NCBI GenBank assembly: GCA_030765055.1 | Contig: CM060947.1 | Location: forward strand, 51,609,375 to 51,673,374 | Direction: 5' to 3' | From: Mantis religiosa | Lineage: Eukaryota > Arthropoda > Insecta > Mantodea > Mantidae | Length of the DNA: 64,000 nt | Shown: positions 1 to 14,526 of the stretch, in pieces | Numbering within the stretch: position 1 is the first letter of the stretch | How the letters are laid out: every line of letters begins with the position of its first letter | Notes under the pieces: generated by a model | Database searches by the model: none | Seen by the model: only the letters and a program-made list of their open reading frames with translations | What the model was told of the DNA's origin: nothing | Made by a program: the position numbers and the translations under genes

Positions 1-128
1 TTGATCAGATGTTGGATTTTTTTTTGTGTTTCCTTTGTTTTGTTGTCGTAACGGTCACATGACATGTGACTGTATGATAGGCGACAGTATGTGCAATAGC
101 CAGAAACAATGGTTGGCAGAAAATGGAA

Positions 129-322
129 CTCTCGGTCAGGGTGAGTTACCTGGATAAGGTTTATTCCGGGGTTTTCCCTTATCCTGAAAGGCGAATGTCG
201 GGTAACTCTAAGCCCTATGGATCCTGGGTTCATTTGAGCATCATTTCACCCATTCCATTCTTCGTCCGACATGACTTAACGTTGGAGGACGTAAATGTCA
301 ACAACAACAAAAAGAAGTGGAA
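129..322 (+). mobile_element. SINE-A, 5'-truncated copy
   Basis: Shares with the full copy at 6495-6712 the sequence tctcggtcagggtgagttac, then the body ending in tccgacatgact and ggaggacgtaaat, and an A-rich tail with CAA units. The tRNA-like head is missing, so only the B-box edge and body remain. 5' truncation and an A-rich 3' tail fit LINE-driven retroposition. A 68-codon open frame over it is not conserved between copies and is not taken as a gene. Confidence 0.85.
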
Positions 323-429
323 CGGGTAAAAGATGGAACGGTTAGAAGGGGGGAGGGGTTGACAGTAAGTGAGATACCCAGGGTGACATGCAAAAGGGAG
401 TGCGTCACCCAGATTAAATTGCATTCAAC

Positions 430-1320
430 TACCAGCCAATCAGTCTCATAGGGACCATCTTGAATGTGCTCGAGAGGATTGCTCTAAAATGCTTGTTCCG
501 GATACTGAACGACGTTCATACCATCCATGCCTTAGTTTAGGTTTCCTTCTCGGTTCTCAGCCTCCCTGCAGTTGCTATGTATGGCAGGAGAGCTCTTCAC
601 TGTTACAGTTTCTCTGGATGTTGAGGAGGCCTTCTCAACGACCAGGCACGAGGATCTGCTGTGCACACTAATTCATCTGGGACTACCTAAAAATTCTCAA
701 TATACCTCACAGTTTTCTCAGGCAACATCACTTTCAAAGTCACAGTCTTGGGGGAAACATTTACGCTTAGGGTCATATGAGGCCGGATCTCCAAAGATAA
801 TGTGCTATCCACCATGCTGTTCAACTTTTTGAAACAGAACTTCACACGCAGTCGCATGTCTACAGAGTCCAAAATCCTGGGAGCCTCACACCTGAATATT
901 GTTTAGGAATAACGTCAGAATTGACACACATCCAGTAATCGGGACAAGGGCTACGCCATTCTACCAACAAGCATTACATCTTTGCATACTACCCCGCATG
1001 CCAATTAAGAGGATTGAGCTGAGGAATTCAGTTACCTACCTGTAATTGAAATTGGGAAAGGGTGTAACTTCTGTTGAACAGATCAGGGACGTCTCCGCAC
1101 TGGTAGCTATTATCTCGCTGTATCCCTTCCTGAGGCCCAATATTTCCGTCCATTTAAAGTTATATCTTTTGCGGAATCTGTAATCTTCCTGTACGATCCT
1201 TGCAAGATCTGTGCTATTGCCGCAGCCAGCTGTCTGCTAGGGCTACAGCAGGAAGAGAACATATGAGTTCGGTCCATCTATTTTGCTGTCGGCTAGTTGT
1301 CCATAAAACTACTTCGCTGG
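430..1320 (+). pseudogene. Jockey-like non-LTR reverse transcriptase fragment, decayed
   Basis: Translated in pieces across all three forward frames this reads as the reverse transcriptase of a Jockey-type LINE. Around 430-500 there is a YQPISLIGTILNVLERI block (RT fingers). Around 595-700 there is TVSLDVEEAF followed by LIHLGLP (RT motif A, with its Asp). Around 1075-1200 comes the post-RT helix region (VSALVAIISLYPFLRPN). Frames shift several times and stops are frequent. The motif B/C region (PQGS, ADDT) is not readable; the stretch about 720-1000 seems diverged or rearranged. Neither the endonuclease nor ORF1 is present. It could not make protein. Family placement rests on motif recognition. 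Confidence 0.7.
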
Positions 1321-1658
1321 CGCTTCACTAATTCATCTCTTCCATACGTAGTGGGTAAAATTAGGGTACACACAACGAATTCTTACGCCGGTATGCCTTT
1401 ATACCGGAGTGTCCTGATTAGGTCTCTTGAGGTCGCCGAACCAAAACACACCGCTTGAGACGACATCGGATTCACCGCGTATCTTACCGGCAGATCAGAT
1501 AACACTGGGGCAATTCCACTAACAGCTAAAACAGTGCTCCATTCATATGCAATCCAAGAGCTAATTGGCTACAAAATTCCACAAAATAGCCAATTGTAAT
1601 AAGTTATGAAAATATCACATGCATCAATGCTACCACGTAGCAGACAGCTGCTGAGGAG

Positions 1659-1661
<3 letters not shown>

Positions 1662-1739
<78 letters not shown>
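1662..1739. repeat. (TG)39 microsatellite
   Basis: A pure dinucleotide run of about 78 bases, uninterrupted, starting in agctctgtgtg. It is unrelated to the TTA tracts. Confidence 0.98.
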
Positions 1740-5175
<3,436 letters not shown>

Positions 5176-6494
5176 CTTCTCGTGAGGTAGAATGTCCATG
5201 AAAGTTTTTGCTGCCCATCCTGTGTGGTGAGCAAGTTTAGCAGTGACGTCACCTTGTCAGCCGGACAAATGCCCCGACCGCATATCAATCCTGCAGCGAG
5301 AGAGCTTGTGGACAGCGGCGAGTTGTTACCAACTTGAGGACTCCGCCCCAGCATGTTTCGTCAAACACAGCGTGATTTATTAGCTGCTGACTACTGCCAT
5401 TTTTTGATATATCCGTTCCCTTTGGTTTACCTTCAAAACTTTCCTACATTTCTGTTTCCATGGCAACAGATGGTTTAGACTTTCCTAACAAGAGTACTCC
5501 TGAACTTGTTGCTAGCTAGCAAGGTGCAAGCTGGGATGATGATTAATTGCCTATTTACGACAGATGTTTAAGATAGAGTGAATATTGCACATTTTATACA
5601 CTTGGTTTAGTTGTCTTATCATTAAATACAAAATAAATGTTGTACCGTCAAATAAGATAAAGTAGACCTATCTTTAGGCTTCACATTTTAACAGTTTTAA
5701 AGTAACATAGTTTGGAGCATGGTTTTGTTGAATGTCACCGATCTATATTTTCTTGGGGTGAGGTTGATCTGTTATAGACTGAGAGGAGTAGGTGAAATAG
5801 ACTAACGATTTACAATAATAAACGTTAGATGTAGATCGGTTTATATTGTTAGTAAAACATTAATTTCTTTCTCTACCACATGGTTGCCAGTAGACGAAGG
5901 ATTATATTGCACCAAAATACATGTTTTAGATAAAATAAAAAAACATATTTTTAAAACATATTTTAAAAACATATGTTTAGAAAAAGCTCTTTTTTATGCG
6001 TACACGTGGAGCAACATCAATCAGAACAAAAATTCTTAAACTACCAAAATTTAACTACAGCATGTGGAGATGTTGAAGATCCTCACATTATTTTAAACAA
6101 AATCTCCCTTCTTAGACTATACATAAGAAATGGAAAAAAAAAAAACATAGTTCATCAAAAAAGGTGTAAAACAGGATATGTTTCAAATATCTTCTTGATA
6201 AATGAAATGTGTATCTTCAGTATTGTGGGAATTGAAGTACTCTTCAATCTGAACGACTTTTGCGTAATTGGTAAAGAGTTGGACAAAAATGTTACTCACA
6301 GAAAATATATTTCTGGTATATTTCTTGTATATTTCTAAAATGGAAGTCGTTAATCGTGTTTTTCCTCCATGTCATGCAAATAGAAGGAAATTTCACAGTC
6401 ATTATATGGCAAACAACTGTTAAAATTGGGCTCTTACTCAAGTCTATTGTATTCTCATATCTAAATTGAAATTACATGGAAACATGTAAGGTTT
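5176..6494. other. unassigned intergenic DNA
   Basis: The first 170 bases (5180-5350) are GC-richer than the surroundings but have no recognisable product. The rest is AT-rich. A 121-codon open frame at 5973-6338 has no motif I recognise and a composition typical of AT-rich noncoding DNA. Confidence 0.5.
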
Positions 6495-6712
6495 CCCGCC
6501 TCGGTAGCGTAGATGGTAGCGTGTCTGCCTCACGTCCAAGAGGTCCCGAGTTCGAATCTCGGTCAGGGTGAGTTACCTGGGTAAGGTTTTTTCTAGAGTT
6601 TTCCCTTGTCCTGTAACTGTAAGCCCCGTGGACCCTGGACTCATTTGAGAATCATTTCACCCAATTCATTCAGCGTCCGACATGACAACTTTGGAGGACG
6701 TAAATTAAAAAA
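6495..6712 (+). mobile_element. SINE-A, full-length copy
   Basis: tRNA-derived SINE of about 215 bases. The tRNA-like head has a box A-like region (tagcgtagatggtagc) and a box B (gagttcgaatctcgg), the internal promoter for RNA polymerase III. A 130-base body follows (gtaaggttttttctagag to gcgtccgacatgac) and then a 3' end ggaggacgtaaatta with a short A tail. It is the best reference copy in the window; others lie near 129, 9611, 29420, 34188, 41598, 48768 and 61874. It codes for no protein and would need a LINE's enzymes to move. No convincing target duplication was found. Confidence 0.92.
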
Positions 6713-8112
6713 TATACTAAAGTTGCTTTAAAAATGTTTTAATTTGATTAACAAGAAAAATAAGCGTTTGTAACAAAGAATAATGGACCACAGCTGCTAT
6801 GACTCGAAGTTATCTAAAGATGTGTGCCGGCCAGTTGGGGCCATAGACAACGTAAGCTGCACCCCCACCCACGATAATATAATAAGCTCTACCACAGAGA
6901 GCTGGAACCTTCTAGATGTTTCGCCATCTCGAACGTTCCGATAAGTGTGGAAAATGTTCAACGGCTGTTTAAGTGAGTTGAATCTCTCAATGCCTTTCGC
7001 CGAGCGAAGTTATCACGACTGTTGTATCATGCTCTTACTGTAAGCAATTGAAGACGTCTGGATTTCAACTTCTCACCAAGCGAACCATCCGAAATATCTG
7101 GCTACGTCGGGAATTTTTCGTTAAGTCGCTACATTTCTCCGAAGAAAGTGAACTTACAGTGTAATACGCGGACCAAAATCACAATTGTTTCCACAAGAGT
7201 AAGCAGATAAAATCACGTGAATATATCACTATTTTGTCCCAACTATTCAAAGGAAGATGTATTTCATTTCCATCATATAACGATTTGTCTGTTTAAAAAT
7301 CTGCCTATAGTTTAGTCTGCGTATTATTCTTATAGATTAAAGAAATGTGGGAAAATGTAATGAAAGTTAATATGCGAATAGATTAACGAGAAGTAGACAC
7401 AAGAATAAGTTTATGTAGTTAAAGGTTATTGGAATGTGTACAAACAGTTCTGTGAATGCAATAGTTCCTTTAATAAAGGTGCGGCATTTGATTCGTGACA
7501 GAGGAAGTAACAATGTCCTTTTTTGAGAACTAGTAAAGGTGGTACTATTGTGGTGGATGTAGAGGACAAATTTGTTTACAGTGATGTATCACAGTGTCCC
7601 AGCTGCGGCACGCTATTGGCATCTAAACCCAATTGGTTGCAATGCAAACACCGAGACAATTTGCATTAAGGAAGGATTGAAGCACCTTGGCTATTCTATG
7701 GTAATCTGTTACGTGTGCATATAGACCGGCGTGTGCTTTGTGGCTGTACCGACAATATCCCTCCCTGGACAACGGGTGTCTCTGCCACGACGACTTCACC
7801 TAAAGGTGTGCTGTGTTCACACAACTCTACTTCATGTTAATCTTTACAATAAATGCTTTTATTATATATTCCTTTGTAGATACAATGAGAGCGTGCAATG
7901 CAGATTAAGGGAAGCGAGAGGTATGAGATGGTCAAAAATGTCATTTTTCATTTCTATTTCAGTTAAATTCTCGAAAATTGTCTGAACAAGAATATATATA
8001 TTTTTATGGTTTTATTTACAATACATAATAATACGCTTTAAAGATATGTGTGCATTCCATTTAACTGGTAATATGTTTCAAGAGCTTCTTCCCGGAAACA
8101 ATTGTTTTCATA
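6713..8112. other. unassigned intergenic DNA; possible LTR-like patch at about 6822-7195
   Basis: The patch from about 6822 is GC-richer, starts TGTGTGCCGGCC and ends near AAATCACA. This loosely recalls the solo LTRs at 31252-31690 and 33702-34082, but I could not align it convincingly and saw no target duplication. The rest is AT-rich with no gene. Confidence 0.35.
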
Positions 8113-9357
8113 TATGCACAGATGTCTGAAAAGTCTCCGATCTAATAAATATTCAAGAAACTATTTCATAATTTTATTTTTCTACATAATCTCCTTGTAG
8201 CACTACACATTTCCCCCAGCGATGCTCCCATTCTGTAACCCGCTCAAATATTACTCGGCGTTTTTTTCCCCCCTTCAAAATAATTGTTCACGAAGGTGAT
8301 TGCCTCTTCATTTGACGAAAATCTCTGTCCTCCGAGCGCAAGTTTCAGATGAAGGAACAAAAGGAAGTCGGTTGGGGCTAGATCTGGTGAGTAAGGTGAA
8401 TGACCAAGCAGTTCAAACCATAATTCCTGGAATTTCGCCATTGCAACCGCTGAGGTGTGAGTTCTCTTGGTGGAACAGAAATTACTTTTTCTGCAACTGT
8501 GGCCGTTTTTCCGCAAGTTCTGCTTTCAGTTTGTCAAGTAATGACACGTAGTATACTCCTATAATGGTTTTCCCTTTTTGAAAATAATCGACTAAAATAA
8601 CTCCATGACTATTCCAAAAAAACAGTCGCTTCACCTTCCCAGCCGAAAAAAAACAGTTTTTACTTCATCTTCTTTTATGAGCTGGTTCCCCCTTTGTAGT
8701 TCACTATTTGTACTGTATTTTTGTTTCGAGCGTATAATGTGTATCTAAGTTTCATCTACAGTAATTAAGCGCGTCCAAACTTGGATTTATTGCGCATAAA
8801 CTGCGCCAAAAGAGCGTTGGAAATATTCATTCGAACACGCTTTTGGTCTATCGTGAGCAAACGCGGGACCCAACGCGCGAACAGCTTTCTCATGCCTAAA
8901 TGTTGATTTAATGCGTGACAAACACGTTCCTTTGAAATGTTTATAGCCTCTGCTATATATCTCACTTTCATTCGCTGTCGTCTAGCACTATTTTTGAACT
9001 TTGGCAATCTTTTCGTCGGTAGTTGAAGTTTTTAGAGGTCCCGAATGTTGATCTTCTCCCAAGCTCTTACGGCCACGTTTAAATTCAGCTGTCCAAAATT
9101 TCACTGTGGTCAATGAATGTGCAGAGTCCCCATACACAGAATCCAACTCATCTTTGATTTGCGTAGGCGTATTGCCTCTCAGAAACTAATATTTAATGAC
9201 AGCTCGATACTCGGTTTTGTTAATTTTTATAAAAACAATTATATTAACTCACTCTCACTGAGAGCCCAAAACGTCTGAAACTTTGGTAACTGTCAACAGA
9301 TGAACGAGTGCTGCCATCTTCATGTTAAGGTCAGAAACTTTTCAGACCACCCTCGTA
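8113..9357 (-). mobile_element. mariner-like DNA transposon (1), decayed
   Basis: About 1.24 kb including TA at both ends. The right end (ccaccctcg then TA) and the left end (tgtctgaaaagtctccga) match the inverted repeats of mariner (2) at 23760-25051, so they are one family. On the minus strand, transposase pieces are readable. Near 8765-9007 is the second half of the helix-turn-helix region (RYIAEAINISKERVCH, then RWVPRLLT). Near 8250-8500 is the C-terminal catalytic end, with PYSPDLAPTDF keeping the last Asp of the D,D34D triad. The middle Asp block is damaged (the DNAPSH motif is scrambled). Frameshifts and stops make it inactive. Confidence 0.88.
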
Positions 9358-9610
9358 TGCATGCCACTTTACTTAGCAGCTGTTAGAGCTAGAGTTGATA
9401 TTTTGTACACTTCTTTTTTATATAGAATTAGATATATTGACCTAGAATTATAATGAAGTAGCTCACCATTTGAAAGCTAATATCTTTTTGGACAAAATAT
9501 GTAGATGATACGTTTTCAGTTTTCTTCACATTGAAAAAAAAAAAAATTACTCTATAAAAACCATTGGAGATACTGATATAATTCTAAGTTAATATCTAAC
9601 TGACATAAAG

Positions 9611-9722
9611 CCCGTCTCGGTAGCGTAGATGGTACCATGTCTGCCTCACGTTCAAGAGGTCCCGAGTTCGAATCTCGGCCGAGTTACCTGGATAAGGTTT
9701 TCCGGGGTTTTCGCTTATCTTT
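9611..9722 (+). mobile_element. SINE-A, 3'-truncated copy
   Basis: The tRNA-like head is intact (gtctcggtagcgtagatgg ... cccgagttcgaatctcgg), with a small deletion after box B. The body stops after ggggttttcgcttatc and runs into a short tatctttatctttat repeat. Loss of the 3' end cannot be explained by normal 5' truncation, so later deletion is likely. Confidence 0.88.
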
Positions 9723-11782
9723 ATCTTTATCAGTACTTTTAGGTACTGGTTGATATGTAATAGCTTTAAAACTGCTTTCGTTTTACCTTGCCCGAAAGAA
9801 GAAAGCAATATCGAACTACCAAATACAAGGGATATCTTGGACAGTTGTCACAATTGTACGTGTTGTCACATTGTATCTTTAAACGAAACTCATACAGAAT
9901 TGAAAGTACTTTAGAGACTATACCCAGAAGAATATGTCCTTTATCACGAAAACATTTTAATTTTATGGTAATTTCATCGAAACGTTAGAGCCATTTCAAG
10001 AAAATAAAAGCGTCTATGTAAAGTGCTCTTTTGGTTAGGAAATTTATCTGAAAATCATCATCTCGTGTTATCGTCATCTTTTACTTTTTATGTAGCAAGC
10101 CCTTCTATTTGATGCTGTGCTATTTACAAATATACATGGGCGTCTTCCAAAAGTACATTTTCTTGGATCCATTGGTCCTCAAAACACTGTTTCTGGTAAA
10201 CTCTCCCTAGAGATATTTCAGTAGGTACTCACTTAATGTAATTATTTAATTTGAAATTAAAAAATTACTAATTAACTGCTTACCAATTCAGAAACATATG
10301 TGTATCTGAATTAGAAAAAATTATCCAAATGAGTAATATCAAACAATTTGTGGATTGTACTTAAGGGATAAACAAATGCTACGTGTGGAAAACTTTTGTC
10401 CATCTCTTACTGTCTACCGCATTATTTAATCCAGAATTAAGAGGACTTTAAAGTCATACAGAGATATACATTTTATTTTGAATGAAAGTAAATTTTTCAT
10501 GCAACAAATCAGAGGATTCGTGAAAAATAATCACTTAACAAGCCCCTGTCAATCAACTAATGCATCAAATACTAATAGGAATCCTTATCTTTAAACTGTT
10601 GTGCTTCGTGCACAACAATATCTCAAGAGCAACATTTGCATTAGGCTGTGTCTTCAACTGGTTTTATAGTTAATTCATTGGTCCTGAAGATGATGTTATA
10701 TAATTCACAACTATAACCAAATAGTTTGCTACAGAAATTATGGATCAGTTAAATACATTAACACTTCTAATGACTTTAAATATGAATATTTTATGCATTC
10801 GTGTTAAATGTTATGATGCTGTATGTTTGGCAGTTAATTATGAGTATAGTTAAATGGTATCATTAATTGTGTTAATTAGGGAGGGGTAGTTTAAAGCGGA
10901 TTTGGAGAAGTAATTTAAGCAGGTTACGTTAGTGAGAGCAAAGTTACTATCCAAAGTTGCCTGATTAGGTATGGCTGGTTAGGTTTGAATTCGTGTGATA
11001 GGTGAAAGGATTTATTAGAAATTTGTAGAGAGACTTTGGGATGAAAAGCAGGAAGTTCAGTAATATAGAAATGAAGTGGAAACATCTTATTGGAAGATAG
11101 TAATGGATACCTTAAAGTTATTAGTAGAAGGGGGAATTATTAAGAACATTTTGGTAGCTGAACAGAAAGGGTGAAAAAAGAAATTAGGACGAACACACAA
11201 GACTGTTCTGTTTATTTGAGAAGATAGCTTTACCACTTTGTATAAGGCACCCTGTATAAATCGTGGAGTGCATCAGTACTTACATAAATACCATTTTATA
11301 TTAGATAAATAATGTTAATATGCCAAAGTGTTGAACATTTTGGAATAATAAACTTGGTAAATGTTGTTCCACTAAACAGCTGATATGCATGTCGAAAATC
11401 ATGGGGAGGAGAAGAAGAGGAAGGAAAAGTTTGGTTAGACAGAAACATATAAAATGTAAATGAAATGCTAATGCAGACCTGGTACAGACTTCAACTTTTA
11501 TTACTTGCAAGTCTGCACAAGTATTTAGAATTCCATAGTCTTGAGAGTTTCCGAACTCGTTACTGGGGGAATCACAAGTTGTCATGCAACGGCAAGATTA
11601 CAGAGCAAAATCAATGATCCGAGTAATTATACATACTTGTGTGACGTCAACCAGTCAGACGTCACCACACTCACAACTACTTAACGAAAATTTATAAATA
11701 TTGCAGGTTTTTAAGCAAATACTTTTAAATGTTGACATCATGCCGTAATTACTATTTAATTATGGCATATAGTTGTCCCTAA
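9723..11782. other. unassigned AT-rich intergenic DNA
   Basis: No mobile element, RNA gene or coding region could be supported. The longest frame (11301-11585, minus, 94 codons) shows no family motif. Confidence 0.5.
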
Positions 11783-12300
11783 TTAGGTCAGATGGTTAGA
11801 GCAACCGCACGGAGAGCAGGAGATCCATGGTTCAAATCCCGGCTATGGCAATGGATTTTTAGTCTAGATCTACTCTTCCAACCTTAGCTTACACACGGCT
11901 AGTGTGGAAGAAATTATTATTTCCGTCAATTTACCTGAATAACATAGTGGTTTAACTATGAAGCCTGGGACTTAAGTACTTACAGCATAGTAAGTCACCA
12001 CAAAAGATGTGTGTCTGATAGCAGATAGTGGTCTACCGGGAAACATATGAGTCTGTTGAAGAATTTAATGTCATGTCGGCATGTTGGCCATAGTAGCTCA
12101 GTGTGTTAGAGCAACCGCACGGAGAGCAGGAGATCCGTGGTTCAAATCCCGGCTATGGCATTAGATTTTTTATTCTGGCTCTACTCAATCAAACCTTAGC
12201 TTACATACGGCTAGTGTGGATGATTATTTCCAATCCGATATATTACTTACACACGATGCTTTACACAATCCTCAATAAATCACTGCAGTTTAGGTATAAC
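11783..12300 (+). mobile_element. SINE-B tandem dimer (head-to-tail)
   Basis: Two tRNA-derived units lie in direct tandem with a period of 310 bases: gcaaccgcacggagagcagg starts at 11801 and again at 12111. Each unit has a box B (ggttcaaatcccggctatgg), a body with cttagcttacacacggctag, and, in unit 1, a 3' section with aagtacttacagc and gaatttaatgtcatgtcggc that leads straight into the head of unit 2. Unit 2 fades out after about 12260. Related pieces at 27532-29600 and 46485-46795 show the same junction, so the dimer state looks typical of this family. It is noncoding. Confidence 0.87.
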
Positions 12301-12601
12301 GAACCCTGAGAAACAGTGAAATATTTCAAGAGCTTTTCACTATGTAATGCCTTAGATATTCCGTTATGTTTGCATGACCAACTGAGACTATTCCTTACAC
12401 GGAAGACTTTTAACCCTAGGTTAGGCGCGTGTATGACAGGGTCATCCAGTACTTTTCTCCTAAGCGTTTTACAAAATCTATTAGCACTATGAATGCGTGA
12501 CTCTGAGGGCCTCTGAGACGAATATTTAACTACAATTGAGTCTAGTTAGAGCAGCTGCTCTCGAACGTCGTGTTTGTGATGAAGTAATTCTAAGGTGCGG
12601 T
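12301..12601. other. unassigned spacer before repeat X
   Basis: No feature was recognised. A 96-codon open frame starting with TTG at 12536 runs on into repeat X. The second copy of X breaks that frame with indels, so I do not call a gene. Confidence 0.45.
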
Positions 12602-13082
12602 CCCGTAAGGGAGGGGATCCGTTCCCTTCAAGCTGCCGTGGTGCGGGCGCTGCGGGCCCCTAGCACTCGTGGTACCTCAGACGTTACTAGAGGAACCTCG
12701 GGTCGAACATTCGAGCCCCTCCCTGATAGGGAGTTGTTCGGATTGGGTTGGACTCGAGGGGGCAGTGGTTCCGATACCCGTGGTAGATCGGGTACATCTC
12801 CGGACGGGGTTGAGGGAAGCCATTAATATTCCCGCGTACTAGCCAGCATAGCTAGTAGGTGTGCTAGATCACCAGACGGCCCCACCGAGGTCATATCGGT
12901 AGCCCCCCCATCTTGGAGTTGGCACGCGTAAGTGACGTATCCACTTCCATCCCGTCTTTAGTCCACAGGACCAGATGCGGGGGGCCTTGTTAGTCTCTAG
13001 GTCTTGCCCTATGGAAAGAGCCTCGGAGGCGCCGGGCGCCCTTTTGGGACAGTTCGGTAACTCCCTGGCACAAGGAGGCCCC
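12602..13082 (+). repeat. GC-rich dispersed repeat X, copy 1
   Basis: About 480 GC-rich bases in an AT-rich setting. The reverse complement of 50536-50987 aligns along nearly its whole length. Shared landmarks include gggaggggat, agctgccgtggt, cgggcgctgcgg, gagcccctccctg, ggactcgaggg, cgatacccgtg, gacggggttgagggaagcc, gtgctagatcacc, acgcgtaagtg and tagtctctagg. No tRNA-like head, terminal inverted repeat or long conserved frame was seen. It may be the untranslated end of a LINE or a processed noncoding repeat; this is unresolved. Confidence 0.8.
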
Positions 13083-13499
13083 GGTCCTTGGTCCTACGTA
13101 AATAGTTTTCTAAAATAGTTTGTTCCAGTGAATACATTATCATTGATGAGCAGTTACAGGCTTGTAGATGAAACTGTTCCTTTCAACAGTATATTTCAAA
13201 TAAGCCAGCAAAGTATGATCTGAAAATATTTGCCCTTGTGAACACAAAAGCATCGAACACTATAAATCTTGAACCATATGTGCGGTACATATTGGGTACA
13301 TCTTGCCAAAAATTTCCTCAATGAAAAGAAACTTACTTAGCCGGGAGCCATGAGGAAGAACAAGAGAGAAATCCCAGAAAACTTCTTTACAAATAAACAA
13401 AGAGAGTAAAACTAAAGTTTTATTTGTTCGATAAGGTGTGGCACACTGGACTACTATTTAAAGCACATCGCATTGGTCTCCCTTAATGTCTTTATACAA
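13083..13499. other. unassigned spacer
   Basis: Nothing recognisable lies between repeat X and the RT fragment. Confidence 0.4.
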
Positions 13500-14526
13500 A
13501 TGATTGCAAGTTTTCTCACTAATAGACTTCTGTGGTGCACATTGCTGGTTTCACATCCACCCTATGGCCCATTTTAGCAGGCGTACCTCAAGGTTCAGTA
13601 CTTGCACCACACTTCTTTAATATATACAATGATGATCTTCCAGCTGTTTCTCTAATTTGTACGGCTTTATATGCTGATGTCACTGCTCTCGTTTATTTTC
13701 ACTCCAATATCTGTCAAGTCATTCACGAACTGCAAACTCCATGGATCGACTAGCTCTTTGGTTCTCTCACTGGCGCATTTCCCGCAATACTAACAAGACA
13801 GAGCTTAATAGCTTCTCTTTACGTCCTTATAGGGACCATACTTCACTACAGTTGCTGGGGGAACAGCTCTCATGGTTACCAAACAATGTAGCAGTAAACA
13901 ATTTTGGGGTGCTACTGGATACTCGACTTACTTGAAACGCTCACATCTGTCGGTCTGTTACACTTGCGTTTGCCCGGCTATCAAAACTGTACCCTTTACT
14001 CAACAGATGCACTTCACTCTCTGCTTCTTTACACATCTCTAGTCCGTCCCAGTTTTACCTATGCAGCTCCAGTCTGGGGTGGCACCAGCAAGACTAATCT
14101 CTAACTACTGCAGGTACCACAAAACAGGATGCCTCGTACAGCTACAAATATCCCCTGGTACGTCATAAACCAACAACTTCATCACGAGTTTGGCATTCCA
14201 CCCGTTCACCAGTACATCCGACGGTTAGCACCTCCTTTCTTTTATCATCTCCAGGAGGTGACGGCAACTGTTACAATATCGGCGCTCGCACTCGCCTCGG
14301 ACGCAGACTGTCATAAGATCTCCTGAGTGACGTCTCCAGCACAGACGACCCAGACGTGTAATTACTATCATCAGACTCTGAGTTCTTGATTGGTTACAGT
14401 TCCCCTGCCACATTTAGAGAAGCCGTTCATGGCTACCTCCATTGTTATGTGTTCTGTTTCTATATTTCTAAATAACAAACATAAATGTAAAACATACTTG
14501 CTGATCGATGGATAATAAACTTAAAA
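13500..14526 (+). pseudogene. Jockey-like LINE, 3' part of reverse transcriptase and 3' end
   Basis: This is the 3' third of a Jockey-type LINE. In order: SFLTNR (about 13510), then, after a frameshift, AGVPQGSVLAP (RT motif B, near 13576), ALYADVTAL near 13665 (motif C, where family members usually read ADDTA, so the second catalytic Asp is Val), NNFGVLLDTRLT near 13896, SKLYPLLNR near 13980, and the C-terminal IPWYVINQQLHHEFGIP with IRRLA near 14150-14230. At least two frameshifts and several stops break it. The tail after the last frame ends near gataataaacttaaaaaatc, a possible poly(A) signal plus tail. 5' truncation is normal for LINE insertions. Confidence 0.85.

Noticed and set aside
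6495..6570. Candidate tRNA gene
   Set aside because: It has boxes A and B but no proper acceptor stem, and is followed by the repeated SINE-A body; the same reasoning applies to all other SINE heads.
12536..12826. 96-codon Arg- and Gly-rich frame
   Set aside because: Starts at TTG, lies in repeat X, and the second copy of X is frameshifted in the same place.
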